64,000 nt of DNA from Membranipora membranacea (Eukaryota; Bryozoa; Gymnolaemata; Cheilostomatida; Membraniporidae). Shown here piece by piece: positions 10,581-24,441 of the stretch; positions within the stretch are counted from its first letter, which is position 1; each line of letters begins with the position of its first letter. The notes beneath the pieces were generated by a model. It was not told the DNA's origin and made no database searches. It saw only the letters and a list, made by a program, of their open reading frames with translations. The DNA is taken from the NCBI GenBank assembly GCA_914767715.1, contig OU612065.1, positions 7,192,001-7,256,000 on the forward strand. The letters run 5' to 3'. Position numbers and translations under genes: made by a program.

Positions 10581-11874
10581 TTACCATCTCTCGGGTCTCT
10601 CAAACATATCTGGTGTATCTGGTCTCTCAAACATATCTGGTGTATCTGGTCTCTCAAACATATCTGGTGTATCTGGTCTCTCAAACATATCTGGTGTATC
10701 TGGTCTCTCTATCTCATGAAAGAAACCAAACTGATCTCTGTAGTACCCTGGGCTAAATTATACAATAAATATCAGCTAAATATACACCTATGGGTCTTGT
10801 GTTTTGTTTTCCAATGACAATCATCCATGCTTTCACTTATCATCACACAGGCCGATCCATGAGAACAATATTTTCAACAAATTCAATTGATTAGTTCCAC
10901 AATTTATTTGTTGTCTTTATGCATTTTTCACATGTCCAAGTGACTTGATCAGCAACAATATTGATATTTATTTGTCTATTGAGTCATTGCCAAAATTGAT
11001 TAGACACTGAGAGAAGAGGCTAAATTTATTAATTTGAGTTTATCAAACTGGAGCAATAGTTACCTAGCTTCACTTCAGTCAAAGATGTAAATCTAAACAC
11101 CATTTTGTGCTTGTGTAATTGAGGCAATAAAAGAAAAACGAAAGTGTCTGTGTCAACTTACAACGCAAGATGAGATTGAGCCACTGGTCTGTTCATGGCA
11201 TTCACAGGTCTACCTCTGGATGTCCTGGCGACTCTAGTTCCAGTGAGAGTCACAGGTCTACCTCTGGCGGTCCTGGGGACGCTAGCTCCAGTGAGGGTCA
11301 CAGGTCTACCTCTGGCGGTCCTGGGGAAGTTAGCTCCAGTGAGAGTCACAGGTCTACCTCTGGATGTCCTGGGGACGCTAGCTCTAGTGAGAGTCACAGG
11401 TCTACCTCTGGCGGTCCTGGGGACGCTAGCTCCAGTGAGAGTCACAGGTCTACCTCTGGATGTCCTGGGGACTCTAGCTACAGTGAGAGTCACAGGTCTA
11501 CCTCTGGCAGTCCTGGGGACGCTAGCTCCAGTGAGAGTCACTGGTCTACCTCTGGATGTCCTGGGGACGCTAGCTCCAGTGAGGGTCATAGGTCTACCTC
11601 TGGCAGTCCTGGGGACTCTAGCTACAGTGAGGGTCATAGGTCTACCTCTGGATGTCCTGGGGACGCTAGCTCCAGTTAGAGTCACAGGTCTACCTCTGGA
11701 TGTCCTGGGGACGCTAGCTCCAGTGAGAGTCACTGGTCTACCTCTGGCGGTCCTGGGGAAGCTAGCTCCAGTTAGAGTCACAGGTCTACCTCTGGATGTC
11801 CTGGGGACTCTAGCTCCAGTGAGAGCAAGTACACAGGCAACAAGCAGAATCAGGGAAAACTTGCTCTTGAACAT
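10581..11874 (-). CDS. Secreted Arg/Pro-rich tandem-repeat protein, unknown family
   Basis: Two coding exons, 11874-11162 and 10752-10581, joined in phase; 294 residues. Residues 1-21 (MFKSKFSLILLVACVLALTGA) form a clear signal peptide. Thirteen 16-residue repeats of the type RVPRTSRGRPVTLTGA follow (the last partial), then a short linker PVAQSHLALF, a Tyr/Phe-rich stretch PGYYRDQFGFFHEI, four 9-residue repeats ERPDTPDMF, and ERPERW. The 48-bp DNA repeats are nearly identical, which implies recent expansion. The end of the signal peptide (LALTGA) resembles the repeat end (TLTGA), so the array may have grown from it. Every repeat has a GRP core like an AT-hook, but the signal peptide argues against a nuclear role. 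A secreted structural, cationic or precursor role is possible; I do not recognise the family. A TATA box and 5' UTR exon precede it. Confidence 0.8.
10594..10706 (-). repeat. 27-bp tandem coding repeats (four units)
   Basis: Four consecutive copies of a 27-bp unit encode ERPDTPDMF on the minus strand, in the second coding exon of the repeat protein. Confidence 0.88.
11201..11835 (-). repeat. 48-bp tandem coding repeats (about 13 units)
   Basis: Direct repeats of 48 bp encode the 16-residue unit of the secreted repeat protein. The unit length is a multiple of three and stop-free in several frames, which produces long spurious frames on the plus strand. Confidence 0.9.
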
Positions 11875-12187
11875 CTTGGCTTAATTATCTGAAATACACA
11901 ATCATAATGATATAATGGAAGAATGAATTTGGTATGGTAAGAAATATATATACATGTACAATATAACTCTCAAGTATCATTATCACAAATAATGTGTAAA
12001 GTCTTTTATCAATATTTCCATGTTAATAAAAAGTACATCTCTGCCTATGAGTGTTGCTCACGATTTTTCATTCTGACTTACCATAGACAAATAATAATAA
12101 AATATATTATATATTAAAATTTTAGGCGTATTACTCATTGACAAAAGACAGAGTGAACAAGGATTTAGGCTCCCTTCAGTAACTCAC

Positions 12188-12278
12188 CGAATAATTGCAG
12201 ATCGCTCCAGCAACAATGTTCTCTGTTCTGGTGATCAGACTCTGATGCTTTATATATTATAGCAGCAATCTATTTATA
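12188..12278 (-). promoter_or_regulatory. Promoter and 5' UTR exon of the repeat-protein gene
   Basis: Minus-strand TATATAAAGC at 12256-12247 and TATAAATAG at 12278-12270 are TATA-like boxes. About 25-30 bp downstream a noncoding exon would start near 12222 and end at 12188 with donor GTGAGT. It can join the acceptor CAG at 11889, 14 bp before the ATG at 11874. Inferred from spacing and consensus only. Confidence 0.55.
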
Positions 12279-12799
12279 GCAAAGATGGAAATATCATCAG
12301 TGATGTCAATTGTGCACACCTTTGCTGATGAGCCGTCTTAGCAAAACATAAATAAATTAATCTTAAGATCATCATTGTTTAAACAGAGGATCATTTAGTA
12401 TGGTCATCCACAGCCAATTGAAATGCATTATTTAATCTTTTTTGTTTCTTTAATTGCAAAGTTCCGGAAGCGCACAGGGTTGTACATTGCAAATCAATCC
12501 TCCACATTCAAAACCAATTTATGATAATTAACTTATCGTCATTAATCTTTGTTCGAAGATTAATTATATATGCATACGGAAGGAAGCTTACAGCTAGTTT
12601 TAATCATAAAAATCTAGACCAATTATAATACAGTGTGATGGTGTGATGTTTGATAATAAAAACATATATATATAATCTTTATTACTGAACCAATGATCAT
12701 CTTCTAAAAATTAGAGGCGACCTTTAGAGGTTTCATCACAATATAAGTAAGGAAGGCAACCTGGGCATGAAAATAAAAAACAGAAAAAAAAATTAATCC

Positions 12800-13330
12800 T
12801 TAGACTTTATAATTTACACATCCGGCATTGCTGTAACACATGAGTAAAGTGTTGCCTCTCAATTCAGTTCGTGAGCTGGTGTTGAGGCGCGTTGTATGTC
12901 TACTAGGTCTGCGAGCACTCGGTTGAGGTAGTAAATGATGCAGGCAGTGCCCAGGTGTCTTGATCTTGTCGATTTGTTGATGGCACATAGAGTCAATATA
13001 TTCGTCTAGTGGTATGATGTTTAGCAGGGCTATCCTTTCACTATACTCGTCACAGCCTGGGGCTATAATTTTCAGTGAGAGTTTTTCCAGCTGGATTACT
13101 CGTTTCTTCTGTTGGTCGGTCATCATGCAGAACCAGGCTACGCTTCCATATGTCATACGAGGCCGTATACATGTAAGGTAGAACCTCGTGAGTAACCGCT
13201 GAGGTATGCCAGAGCGTTTGAGGTTAAGAAGGGTATAGGTTAGCGGTCTGACGTTCTTCAGGATCGATTTCCTTTCACATGGTAATCTAGCCAGACTTTT
13301 CGCTATGTCTAAGAGGCGCTGGTGTACCGA
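12800..13330 (-). mobile_element. 5'-truncated non-LTR retrotransposon (RT C-terminus)
   Basis: Minus-strand translation from about 13328 to the TAA at 12800-12802 reads QRLLDIAKSLARL, then LTYTLLNLKRSGIPQRLL, RFYLTCIRPRMTYGSVAW and RVIQLEKLSLKI, ending with HCLHHLLPQP and a polar tail. This is the post-catalytic thumb and C-terminal end of a CR1/L2-like reverse transcriptase. The catalytic part is absent, as expected of a 5'-truncated copy. The frame is open for about 175 residues, so the insertion is not very old. Confidence 0.8.
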
Positions 13331-14195
13331 TGAAAATTGAAAATGAATTTATAATTTTAAATTAATTGAGTTTGCAGTTGCCAATTTCCTTTGATAAAAG
13401 TTTTTAAACCCTGAATGTTGTTGCTTGTTATACATGGTGCATGGTTGATCGCTGTTAATTAGCCCAACCAGCTACAATACAATAATTTTATAGAAAAGAG
13501 CCGAAAATTACTGATCAGATCGCGTACTCAGTGGCTAATTGTACGACCAAATGAGCAATAATTTTGAGTTCCATCGTTTGAACAGCAAAAAGGACGGCAG
13601 AAATGTTTTGTTAGTGATAATGTGTATTTTGAGCTCATAATATACAATAAAAAAATCAATCAAGCACCAGTGACATGGAAAACTATTACTAAAAGATCAC
13701 TTTATCAACAGACCCAAACAAAAACGGTCCCCGGATGGTTTTCAACTCACTAAATTTGCATCGCTTTAAACATTGGTAGTATGAGATTAAACTGGAATGC
13801 TTAAGTTGCATACTTACTTAGACCACGTCATCATCAGTGATAACCAAATCAAAACATTAAATAAGCTGTGCAAAAAGAGGCAGCTTGCGCTGCAAACTAC
13901 TTGGCAGAAAATTAAGGACATTCAGTAGATGAAAAGTTTTGGAAAAAATTAGCAACTTGAATTATGACCTTATCAATATAAATTCAGAAAAAATCAAATT
14001 CTCTATCAAACCTATACACTAGTTCAATCTGAGGTTACTTGGAGGCCGAGTCCTCTATCAAATTGTTTGAAACTTTAATGAGTAGACAAATATGTGTCGC
14101 ATTTACGCAAAAACAAGTATTTCATAGCTGAATTTGTGGGGAGTTGATTGTAAAATATTTACAAAAAATATTGTGGTTACCATAGGTTACAATGT
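13331..14195. other. Intergenic, 3' side of EEA1
   Basis: No coding signal. A minus-strand ATTAAA (plus-strand TTTAAT at 14074-14079) about 120 bp past the EEA1 stop is a candidate poly(A) signal. Confidence 0.55.
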
Positions 14196-17100
14196 TTACC
14201 TGTTCAGCTCCACATAGCAGTTATCACAGACACGTACTGGTTTGGCACTGGCAGGTAGTGGAGCTTGTTTACTCGAACACTCATGACAAAATATATTTCC
14301 ACAGCTACGACAATGATGCTAAAAACACATCAACACAATCAGACAGGCAGAACAAATACGCAACTTACTCGGAAGAAAAAGTTGAAATTTGAAATGAGTT
14401 TGAACAGAAAAACATCAGGTGATAGCGCAAAATTTTCCATTTCTCCCCTCTCTGTTTGGAAGATTAGAGCTAACACACAGCAAAATTTTGTGTCTCTTGA
14501 GAGATTTAGTATCTGGTATTAGGGGAATCGAGTGAGGCTACCTACCTTGCGAACAGTTACAGAAAAGGTCTTGGTGCAGTTGGAGCAGTCTGTCACCTCA
14601 TCATCCTTGGCCCACTTCCTAGACTGAGCCTTGGTTGTTTTTATCTGGAATCCAAAATTAATGTATATAAAGTAGAATACATCAATACAAACGTAATGGG
14701 GTATCTCTCGGTTTGAAGTCGAAGGTGTTTTATTTTGGTAAAATTAGCATAGACAAATTACTATTTTTGTGACCGAAAAGGCATAAGTGAGCAGAATCCT
14801 CAATACATTCCTGCAAAACAGCTGTGATCACAAATCAAAATCTGAAATTTGTAGAGACCAGAGTCTTGCGATGAAAAATTTGCAATCAAAGCTTTGACAG
14901 ACCTGAAGTGATTGATTTTCTCGTCCTAGTTCATGTAAAGCAGCATTCAGAGATTCTATCGAATTCTTTAGTTTTTCCTTCTCTTCCCGGAGCGAGACAG
15001 TCTCCTTCTCACTGGCTATACATCTGAAAAAATATTTCCATTAAGGTTTAGGAGGATACTGATTGTGAACCAGAAGCTTCAAAAATGATAAAAAAGATGG
15101 AAGTATACATAGCAACAAGTTTGATTATTACAATAAAACATTTATACATTAATTGTCAAACCATTGTCTAAAATAAATGTGTAGTTATTATAATTGGATA
15201 ATTCCATTCACCTGTCCCAAATCATATTCCTTTCATCACTAGCTGCCTCAAGTTTGGTTTCTAGTTCTAAAAGATAAATAAATAACGGATTCTAGAGTAA
15301 TAAAGGCATTTGGTATGTTGAGCATACAACCCAACTTGTAGTTGTATGAGTTTAAACATTTTTGCTATACTTTTTAGTTTCTAGGAATACATACAGAGTA
15401 TTCACACCATCGCATATCCAGCATCATTCCAAATATCTCAATAACAGAATGTGGACAGATGTGATTTAATGGTAAGACATCAACATACATATATGTTTCA
15501 TTACAGACATTTGAGCATTATTGGCTTTGAGCCATTCAACATGCCCGCAACAGCTTCTGATAGAAGATGTCCAACATCAACGACACAAAAATAATCAAGA
15601 TATAGGGTACACCAAGGCAGTAACACAGAAAAAGTCTGCAGAGGCCACAGGGACATCACTATGATATAACATACCTAAGTTAAAGCCTCTAAGCTCATCA
15701 TTGTGCTTGACCACATCCATGAGCTTCTCTTGCGTTGCCGTAAGATCTGTCTTATTATACGACAAGTTCTCAGTCAGACTAACAAGCTGCATATTAAATT
15801 TAGCTTCAGCTTCCTCAAGTTTAGATTTTTCAGCATCAATAGAGACGTTATATGATGTCCGACTTTGCTCTGCTTGCTCCTCTGCAAGTTCTAGAGAATT
15901 CCGAGCTTCATCCAACTCAATCTTCAACTAAAAAAGAAGCATGGTCCAATTTAAAACCGGATTCATTGATATGTCGTTGCACATCATTACACGTGGTGCT
16001 ACTATGTGATGCAGTCTGATCTATCAGCAGTTTTCGCAAACATAGATTTTAGTCACACCTTATTCTTTTCTTCTACCAGAAGCTCATTTCTACTCTGCAT
16101 TTCCAGCTTGTTTGTTATCATAAGCTGCTTCGTCTCTTCACAAGTTGTCTTCTCTTGAGTTATAGCCTGCCTCACAGCTTCGATATCGTCCTGTAATAGT
16201 CTGTGTTTCGATTGCCAGTCATCACAGGAGGTTTGGGCATTTTGCAGTTGTTCCTCAATCATTGACTTCTCAGTCTTCAGCTCAGCCTGAGAGAGAGAAA
16301 GTAGTCAACTAGATTGAACAAGACCAGACCCACATGAATTTGCATGTATAATTTTGAGTGCTACAAAAGCACTGATTTAAATTGAAATTCTCTTCAGGGG
16401 GCTCGTGAAGGACAGTTTTTTATCCTTGTGTTATGAATTAACATCAACTGTGGGGTTATGGGAAATGAATCAGCTCATGTAGTCAAGTATCTTATCTAGT
16501 TGTCTGAGGGTTTTCACTATTACCAGTTGAGACAAAGGTACTATATTCTAACTTTAGTTATCATGCTTTGTTTGGTAGTACAAAAAATTGCCGAGAAAGG
16601 GGTCAAAGTATTTATGCCCTGGAGAGGCCCAAACTGAGCAATGAATGCAGGAAAAAGTCTATTCCAATTGCTACAAACCTAAAAATGTAAAGGTGCAATA
16701 GTATTTTTGAAAACCCTAGATAAGACACTATCTCCCACATAATCAAGACAATCACAAACCACGAACCACGAAGAGTTCCGGTCTCACTTCACGAACTGAG
16801 ATTATTCAATGAACCCTCATGTCTGGGTTGTGGTGCAAACCAGGCTGACCATATTCATTATTTTTACCGTTTAGCCAAATTTAACATAAAAAAACCAAAC
16901 CACCAAAGACACCCTGGATAATCCATCCGCCCAGAAAACCAAAACATGTGAAGACTTGACAAGCCTTGGATCGACAGTAGCCGTAGCAAAATTGGTTGAT
17001 TCGTTTCAGCTTTTTAATGATTTAACTTTAAAGCTAGCTAACATTATTCACTCTCTTTACCTCATATAGACCCCACCTCAACCAGGCAAAATCTAGTGCT

Positions 17101-20100
17101 AGCACCCCAAAAGTAGCTAAACTAAATTCTAGTTATCATTTACTAAACTTATTTGAAAGGAAAAACTATAATGCTAACCAGAGCTCTGTTGAGAGCTTCA
17201 TTCTCATCAGATGTTCTTTGTAATATCTCAGTAGTTTCCTGCAGGACATGACTATGATCATCTGATTTCTTATCCATTTGAGTCTGCAGTGTGCTAACTT
17301 CTGAATTCAGATCATCATTTGCTGATTGCAGGCTGACAAGCTGAGACTCTAGCGAAGTCGTCTTCTCAATCTCAGCAGCATGCTCCTTGGCAAGCGCTGC
17401 ATTAGTTTCTGATTGTTTCTGTGGAAGTAGTTGGAAAACACAATGTGTGAAAAATACCTATTTATAAATAATAACATTTGTCTTGTGTTAGGCTGTGAAT
17501 GGTGTTTCAATAATCAATCATTATTAATTAAATGACCATAACAGTGACCATACCAAAGTCACCTAGGCGCCACTCAAATAACAGGATGTTTACAGCTCAA
17601 ACCTTGGTGAAAATCCTTTCCTACTGTCAAGAAATAAATCATATTAGATTGAACAATCAACATCTATATAAGTATCATTATCTTTATATCCTAAGTGTTA
17701 ATATAAATACAATTTCGGACAATATCATCCTGAAAAAAAAGGTTTGCTGAAATATACACATAGGTTACCAGGAAACTCATAAGTACAATATGTGGGTAGC
17801 TATATCAGCCAATATCTCTCCTTATACCTGACAGGTAGTTTGATGAAGAACATTATTACACACTAACATACCTTAGTTTTTGCTTTAAGTTCGGCAAGTT
17901 CGCTGTTGAGTCCGGTCAGTTCTGTTTGTTTTAACTATAATGCATGATAGTCAAACATTATGCATCAAATATATTAATAAAACTGTGTTGTTGTTGGCCT
18001 ATTAAAATATGTGAAAATAGATTGATGGGACAAGATCTGTGTGAGGGCCAAACCAAAGCAAATTAGGAGAGAAAAGTATTAAGTCAATCCTAATTAGCAA
18101 CTTGGAATAAAATATAAGAATCATCGGCAGAGCCTAGAATAACTCACATTTTCGGCTTGTTTAGCAGCAGATTCCATCTGGTCTATTTGTTGTAGTAGAG
18201 AACCTTGTAAACTTTCACTTTCTTTGCTCTACCAAAAGAGAAACTCACAGAAATCAGAGTATCACTGATATTCTACATTTCATTAATTTGAAAATGGTAC
18301 GTTGATGTTGTCAAAACATTGTCCCATTACTTTGCCTGTGGTTGTTTAGGAGCCCTGCTTACTGTCATTAGGCGCAACATATTACTATATAGATAGGGCT
18401 TACACAAATATATATTAGTATGCAGTACCTGTGAATCAATCTGAGCATTGAGTGTGATTATTGTAGCATCTCTCTCAATCAGCAGTTGTTTAGTTGCCTC
18501 CAGCTCTGTGAGTGTCTGACTGAGTTGTGATGAGTGAGTATCTGATTGTCCTTGTAATGACTCAGACTCCCTCACCAGCGCCAGCTTTTCTGACTCAAGG
18601 CTAGTCACCTTCAAATTGAACATGTAGGTTAATATAATTATAAATCTTTACTATATGATATATACAAACTATAAAAGTAACCATGAACACTGAATTCATC
18701 CAACTCATAAATTGTATCAAAGCAGAACCAAAGGGGCACCACGCACCCCACTAGTACTTCTCCTTGGTAGGGTAATTTTCTGTCAAGTGTTGAAAAAGAA
18801 AACATTGGTATCAACCACACAGCAAAAATTTATCAAGAACTGTCCCTGAGCTTGCCAAAACTAACTCAGTTTTTAAGGCAGTCAATTTACCATTCCCTGT
18901 AGCTGAGTATTTTCTGACAGTGTCTGGTTCTTCTCACTCTCCATCAGAGAAAGATTTTCTTTCAATGTGAGTATTTCTTCATTGAGTTGAGCATAATCCT
19001 CTTCATATTGACCAAGAGCAGATAACTTTTCCTGTAGCAGGTCTTCTGATGACTTCAAATCAGATTCCAGACCTGTTATCCTTTCATTCTGTGTGTTTGC
19101 CATGGCTTCATTTTCTTCAATCTACCAAGAAAAATCAAAAAATTTCAACTGATTAACATTGATGCAGCAAATGAGCAGTCAGAAACCTATACCTTTTATA
19201 GCAGTTTGATGGCTCAGTCACCGCAAGTGAGTTTTTCTGACCAGTTCTCTTTGGATTGCTAGATTATGGAATGCAACGAAATCTCACTTCCAGATAGTTG
19301 AGTTCACAGACTCCTATAATGAAGTTGAGGGATGACCATGTTTCACATTCAACTACTACGAGTGTTTCAAATGCAAATCTTGATTTGGTAAGATCTAAGA
19401 GAAAAATACCTTTTGTAGATGTGTGGCTTTATGCTGTTCATATTCGGAGGTAATCTTGTCATTCTTCTCATGCAGTTGGTGGTTATCAGCTTCAAGAGCT
19501 GATATTTTCAGACTCTGATCCTCGAGCTGTTGCCCCATGTCATTTATCTTATTGGAATAGGCAGTCAATTCTTCTGTCTTTTCCTTATTCTAAATTTTAA
19601 CAGAAATGATTGTTGAGAGGCAATGACAGCATATAAAATAAAACAAATAATTTCAGCAAAGAAATTTACAACTTATTTCACATAATTGAGATAAATCCAG
19701 TGAAGATGTTCACCACGGCACCCTGCAGTGTCGTAATCAGTAATACCATAACGTCGCCAACGATTTGATTCTGATTCATCTTTTTTTTATGATATGACAC
19801 CAATGAAAATGATCTAAAATTCAGCAAACTTTTATTAAAAAAATGTTCGCTAAACTTCAATTTGCCTGGTCAATTCTTCCTGGCTAAGTTCCAAAATTAT
19901 GTATGTTACTAAACCATTTACAAGTTGTCAACCTGTTCCTGCAGTTGTGTGTTGAGGTGCTGAAGATTTTCAGCATCACTGGTTTTCTGTGATAGTTCTG
20001 ATTGAATTGTATACAACTCCTGATTAACTGTATCAACTTTGTCATTTAGATGGGATATATTACTGTCTTTTTCTCTGATATTATTTTCTAGTTCAGCAAC

Positions 20101-23100
20101 AGTTTGTTCCTTGGATGCGATACTTGATTGTACTTCTGTGATTGTTGAGGAATGTTCGGCATCCTGGTTAAATAGAAAAGTTTGAGAAAAGGTCAATTTC
20201 TATAGTGTTGAGGATGTGTAGACTAAATACACAGAGGATTATACTCTATGATGGCAGTAGTGGTGCAAACTGGTTAACTTGTACTCTATCATATGGGTGT
20301 CATAGTTTGGTGGTTTAAAAAATTTAAACGCATTATCTCATCATCAAACAATATTGATCGCATTTGAATTAAGAATGAGGAACTCAGCTCAGGATCAAAT
20401 TATAGTCACTTTAGGACTTTTCTTCTCCCGCGCAAGAGTTTGCAACTCTGTACTAAGTGTCAACAACCGCAACCTCTAAACTTCCAGCGATGACAAGAAA
20501 TACATGATTACTCACCAGAGCGGAAAGTTTGTGTTCATGTTCTGTTCGTAGAAGCTCCATGTTATTCTCTAGCTTTGTTATTTTATCCTTTAGCTCTACA
20601 GCCTCACTGCTTGATGACTCTAGTTTCTTCTCCAGGTCTTTAGCAGCAGATTCAGAGACTCTCAGCTTCTGGTAATTATCCTCTTTCTCAGTCTGTAACC
20701 TTTCTTCTGTGTGCTTCAACTTTTCTTGTATACGAGCCTAATAAAAAAAAACCTCTATTAGTACAAATCTGGTCCAAATCCAAATAACAACAGACTTATG
20801 TATTTGTTTTTGACAAAATATCAAGTAGCAATGGTTGTAAGCCAATCCAAAGTAGGAATACAAAGACTCACCGTTTCCTCCTTGAGCTGTGTCACAATCA
20901 CATTTGTTCCTTCACCAGCATCGATCTGAAAACAAAACCATCATAGGGATAGTGGAGAAGGCCTGGACCAAGAACATCGTATGTCCATCTTATATAACGA
21001 CTAGAATTTTATTAAACGTGACACAAAAGGTCACAGTGCAATATTGTTATGAAACTAGGATTAAGAAGTTCAACCAGACTTACTCTTTCTACAAAGTTTT
21101 GGTGCAGGTCGCTGTATTTTTTGTTAGCCTCGCTAAGCTCTGTTTGACTATCTGTCAGCCTAGACTCGAGAGTTTGTGTTTTGTGCTGTAATTGCTCATT
21201 TTCAGTTAAAGTCCGATCTAATGTGCCAGTCTTCTCTTGTATTAGAGCCTCCATAGAACTGATTTTAGACTCCATTGCAGTTTTCATTTCTGTGTGCATG
21301 GTAGAAGATCTGAAACATTCAAAAGTTAATTGAGCACGGACATGATAAGTTCACACAATTATTCTTTGAGTTATCCTTAGGACTAAACGAACATATGGCA
21401 AGACCATGATTGACTACATATTGAATGATATTGTCAGATCAGTATATATATAATTTCGCTGGTGAACTAATGAGGTAAAATATCAGAAAATTATCAATGT
21501 TTTGTGTACAAGCTAACCTGGTAACTGCTTCATCTTTAGAGCTGATGGTTTTTCTGAGCTGAGAAATTTCACTGTCGTATTTGATGGCACTCTGTTTTAG
21601 CTCATTAATTTGCTGTTCTAGATTTCTGCAAAGTTCTTCCTTCCCAAATAGTTTGACACTCATTTCATCTGCTTTGGTTGAAGAGGGTTTCTATACAAGC
21701 AAAAAATGTTCAACACTACTAAAGGATCGCCAGTATATGAAGCCAAAACGACTCGAAATACGAGATTAAATATTGAGGAAAATACCCAACTGACATGGAT
21801 TCAATAGTTTGGTCTGTGAGCAGCATAAACACATACAAGTTTACGGTCACCACCGCCCCCGATATTTATTATAGCCGTTATTGTACCATCAAGTACTCTT
21901 AATCACGCAAGGAGTTCTAACTCAGTGACAAGTTACCCTCCGGAAGGTAGCACAACTCCAGATTATACCATATAGTACGGTACACCAGGAAGTTTATCCA
22001 AGTAGTGAACAAGTACTTTGTCCAGCATTGATTGCTGCAAAGTTTCCAAATTTATGTTCGGTATGTGACTGCGCGTTACCACCGACCCTCTCGATCTGTG
22101 TACATACCAACTGTTCATAGGCTATCTCAGCCTTCCTAAGCTGTTCAGTGATCGATTTAGTTTCACTTTGTAGAGTGGTAGTTCGTTCTTTTTCCTGATT
22201 CAGCTGATTAGAAACTAAGCTAAACTTCTCCTTCTCCTTAAACATACATAAAAAAACCTTTGACTCTCTGAACTCTTTGGGTTTTGTAATGATTGGGTAA
22301 GTCTACTTATCATATTATACAGCTTAGACAATTTTCTATTTAGCAAGCACATCGAGTTGCAAGAAACAAAAGGGCCAGATTGAAATTTGAAGGTGTGTGA
22401 AACCACAATTGGCATGGAATAGGAATTAGGAACTATGATTTACAATCACGGATATACTTACAGTATTCAGCTGGCCGACAAGGTCCCTCTGCTCCGTCTC
22501 CAATTGATCATATCTCCCTTGAAGTTGACGAGCTTGATTATCAGCTAGTTGACTTTTTTCCCCTAACTCTGTATTTTCTATCTGCAGCATCTCAACTTTT
22601 GTAGTCATCTGCTTCACTTCACCACTCAGGTCAGGGTAGTCAACCTCACCACTTAAAAACCATCATGAAATGTCAACAGATTGAATACAGTTACTACATG
22701 ATTTATCAATTTCTTTCGATTCTCCCAGGTGATCAAACCAAACCGCAATCATAATTATGACAAAATAACAGTTTATCAGATTATTTTCTCCGAATATGCT
22801 ATCGTCTTTATGATACTCACCTTTTAGCTGCCAACTCTTGCATCTGCTTCTGCATATTAATCAGTTCTGTACTCACTGCATCAAAATCAAAGATGAAGAT
22901 TGTTAATATTGACCAAATAATGTTATAGTATCAGCCACGTTTTACTTTTTTGCATTATTGCTTTCATCGAAAGTTTACTACTGTAACATATCACTTACAC
23001 AATGAGCGGCTTTCTTCTGAAGCAGTCAGCTGCATTCTTAGTAACTCCAATTCTTTGTCAGTTGGTGGCTACAAACATACATTCCAATTTACAATATAAC

Positions 23101-24441
23101 CTAAAGTTGCCTCATCAGCGGCACAAATGGAGAGTTAGAGGCTAATATACTTTTGAGTCCGGCCGGAGACATTAAGACTGACCAAAATAGTATAGACACG
23201 GTATGGGAAAGCTGTATTTTCAAGGATTGGGTACACAAAGAAGAATCATAGGAGCAATCATCATTAGCTTACCGGCGGAGGGGTCTCCCCATGAACAGAA
23301 TCAAAGTGCTTCTGCAGGACATCAGGACTAGCGAAGGATTTCATGCACATTGGACATAAAAAACCCTAAAAATAGAAGGATAGGATAGATTACTGATAAA
23401 TTTACTGGTACTTTGGAACACCGAGGTATTGAAGAGTTTAAAATTGATTTGCAGTGGCAGGTAGAAGATCAATCCTTTGGGACATTTTTGAGCTGGCAAT
23501 GAGATTAAAAGGAATAGCGGAAAATATTTCATAAAAAAAACTAATTATAGCTATTTCACCTTGTGAGATGGTTGCAGTGTTCTGACCACATAACTCTGAA
23601 ACTAGGTACAGGGCAAAACAGAATTTCATTGTCAGCAAGCCAAGTTAAAATATATGTTACGCCTTAGGCCATCTGTTATAGTTTTTTGATGGCTTTGGTT
23701 GGATCCAATTGCACTTGTACAAGGTGAGTAGTCAAACTCCAGACGTACCTCGGCATCAGATGACGCAGTGGATATATTATCAGCTGTTTGCCCATTTGTA
23801 GAACCGTTTGTTCTTGATGGAGACTGAGGAGATCTTCCTGGTGAACCCTAGAGATATAAGAACAGTCGAATAAACTCTGGTGCTTTGAACAAGAAGTTTA
23901 ATACGTGCTCATGCAGTTCTGGTCTCAAAGCATCATCATCATTCGAAGTAGGTCATAGTGCACAAAGTGACTGCAGTGAGAATTCAAAATCAGTTCTTTT
24001 CATACTATCAACTTCATGGGACGATGATGTGGCTGTGGGTCAGGAACTCAACAGTCACTCATATGACTGGAACTGTTTTAATAGATTTCAACCACATGTC
24101 ATTTGTTCATTATAATTATTATTGTGCTGAAGGGACATAATATTCTTGAATAACTCTGAATAGGGGAAGGTTAAGCACTATGACAGTTTTTCCCTCATAG
24201 TCCTACATATCAACATCTTGGATTACATGTAGTCATAGGAATCATTAGCTTAGAATAAGAAGTTGGTAATGGTACTGAGTCAGTGCAGTATGATGAGTGT
24301 ATGCGTATCCTGGTGGGGGTGCAGAGAGTGAGTGTATTGCCATTGATTGATGAACCAGGGAGAAATACATAGTCACATGCTGAATTAGTAATAACTTACA
24401 GGTGTTTGTTCTTTCTTGAATATGTTTTTGAACCTATCCAT
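14196..24441 (-). CDS. EEA1: Early endosome antigen 1 (Rab5 effector, FYVE protein)
   Basis: Twenty-four coding exons, high to low: 24441-24400, 23847-23749, 23365-23273, 23068-22999, 22875-22821, 22651-22462, 22236-22108, 21690-21518, 21309-21084, 20925-20872, 20737-20516, 20163-19933, 19589-19410, 19121-18891, 18608-18429, 18228-18148, 17934-17872, 17418-17179, 16286-16059, 15927-15675, 15266-15212, 15023-14903, 14644-14546, 14318-14196. All phases agree; 1145 residues (human about 1411). Residues 48-72 form a C2H2 finger ([20 protein letters not shown]), the known Rab5-binding element. A very long coiled coil follows. [10 protein letters not shown] precedes the C-terminal FYVE domain (~1083-1145: [26 protein letters not shown]), which binds PtdIns3P on early endosomes. 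As known for EEA1, it tethers endosomes before SNARE fusion. An in-frame TGA just upstream supports the start ATG. A 28-bp micro-exon (19883-19856) is possible and not included. Confidence 0.95.

Noticed and set aside
10516-10817. Plus-strand frames of SGLSNISGV/SLKHIWCIW type
   Set aside because: Antisense of the minus-strand ERPDTPDMF repeats.
11170-11884. Long plus-strand open frames across the 48-bp repeats
   Set aside because: They are antisense by-products of a stop-free repeat whose length is a multiple of three. Signal peptide, splice phase and promoter all support the minus strand.
20400-20460. [12 protein letters not shown]-like segment as an additional EEA1 exon
   Set aside because: No acceptor/donor pair keeps phase with the exons on both sides.
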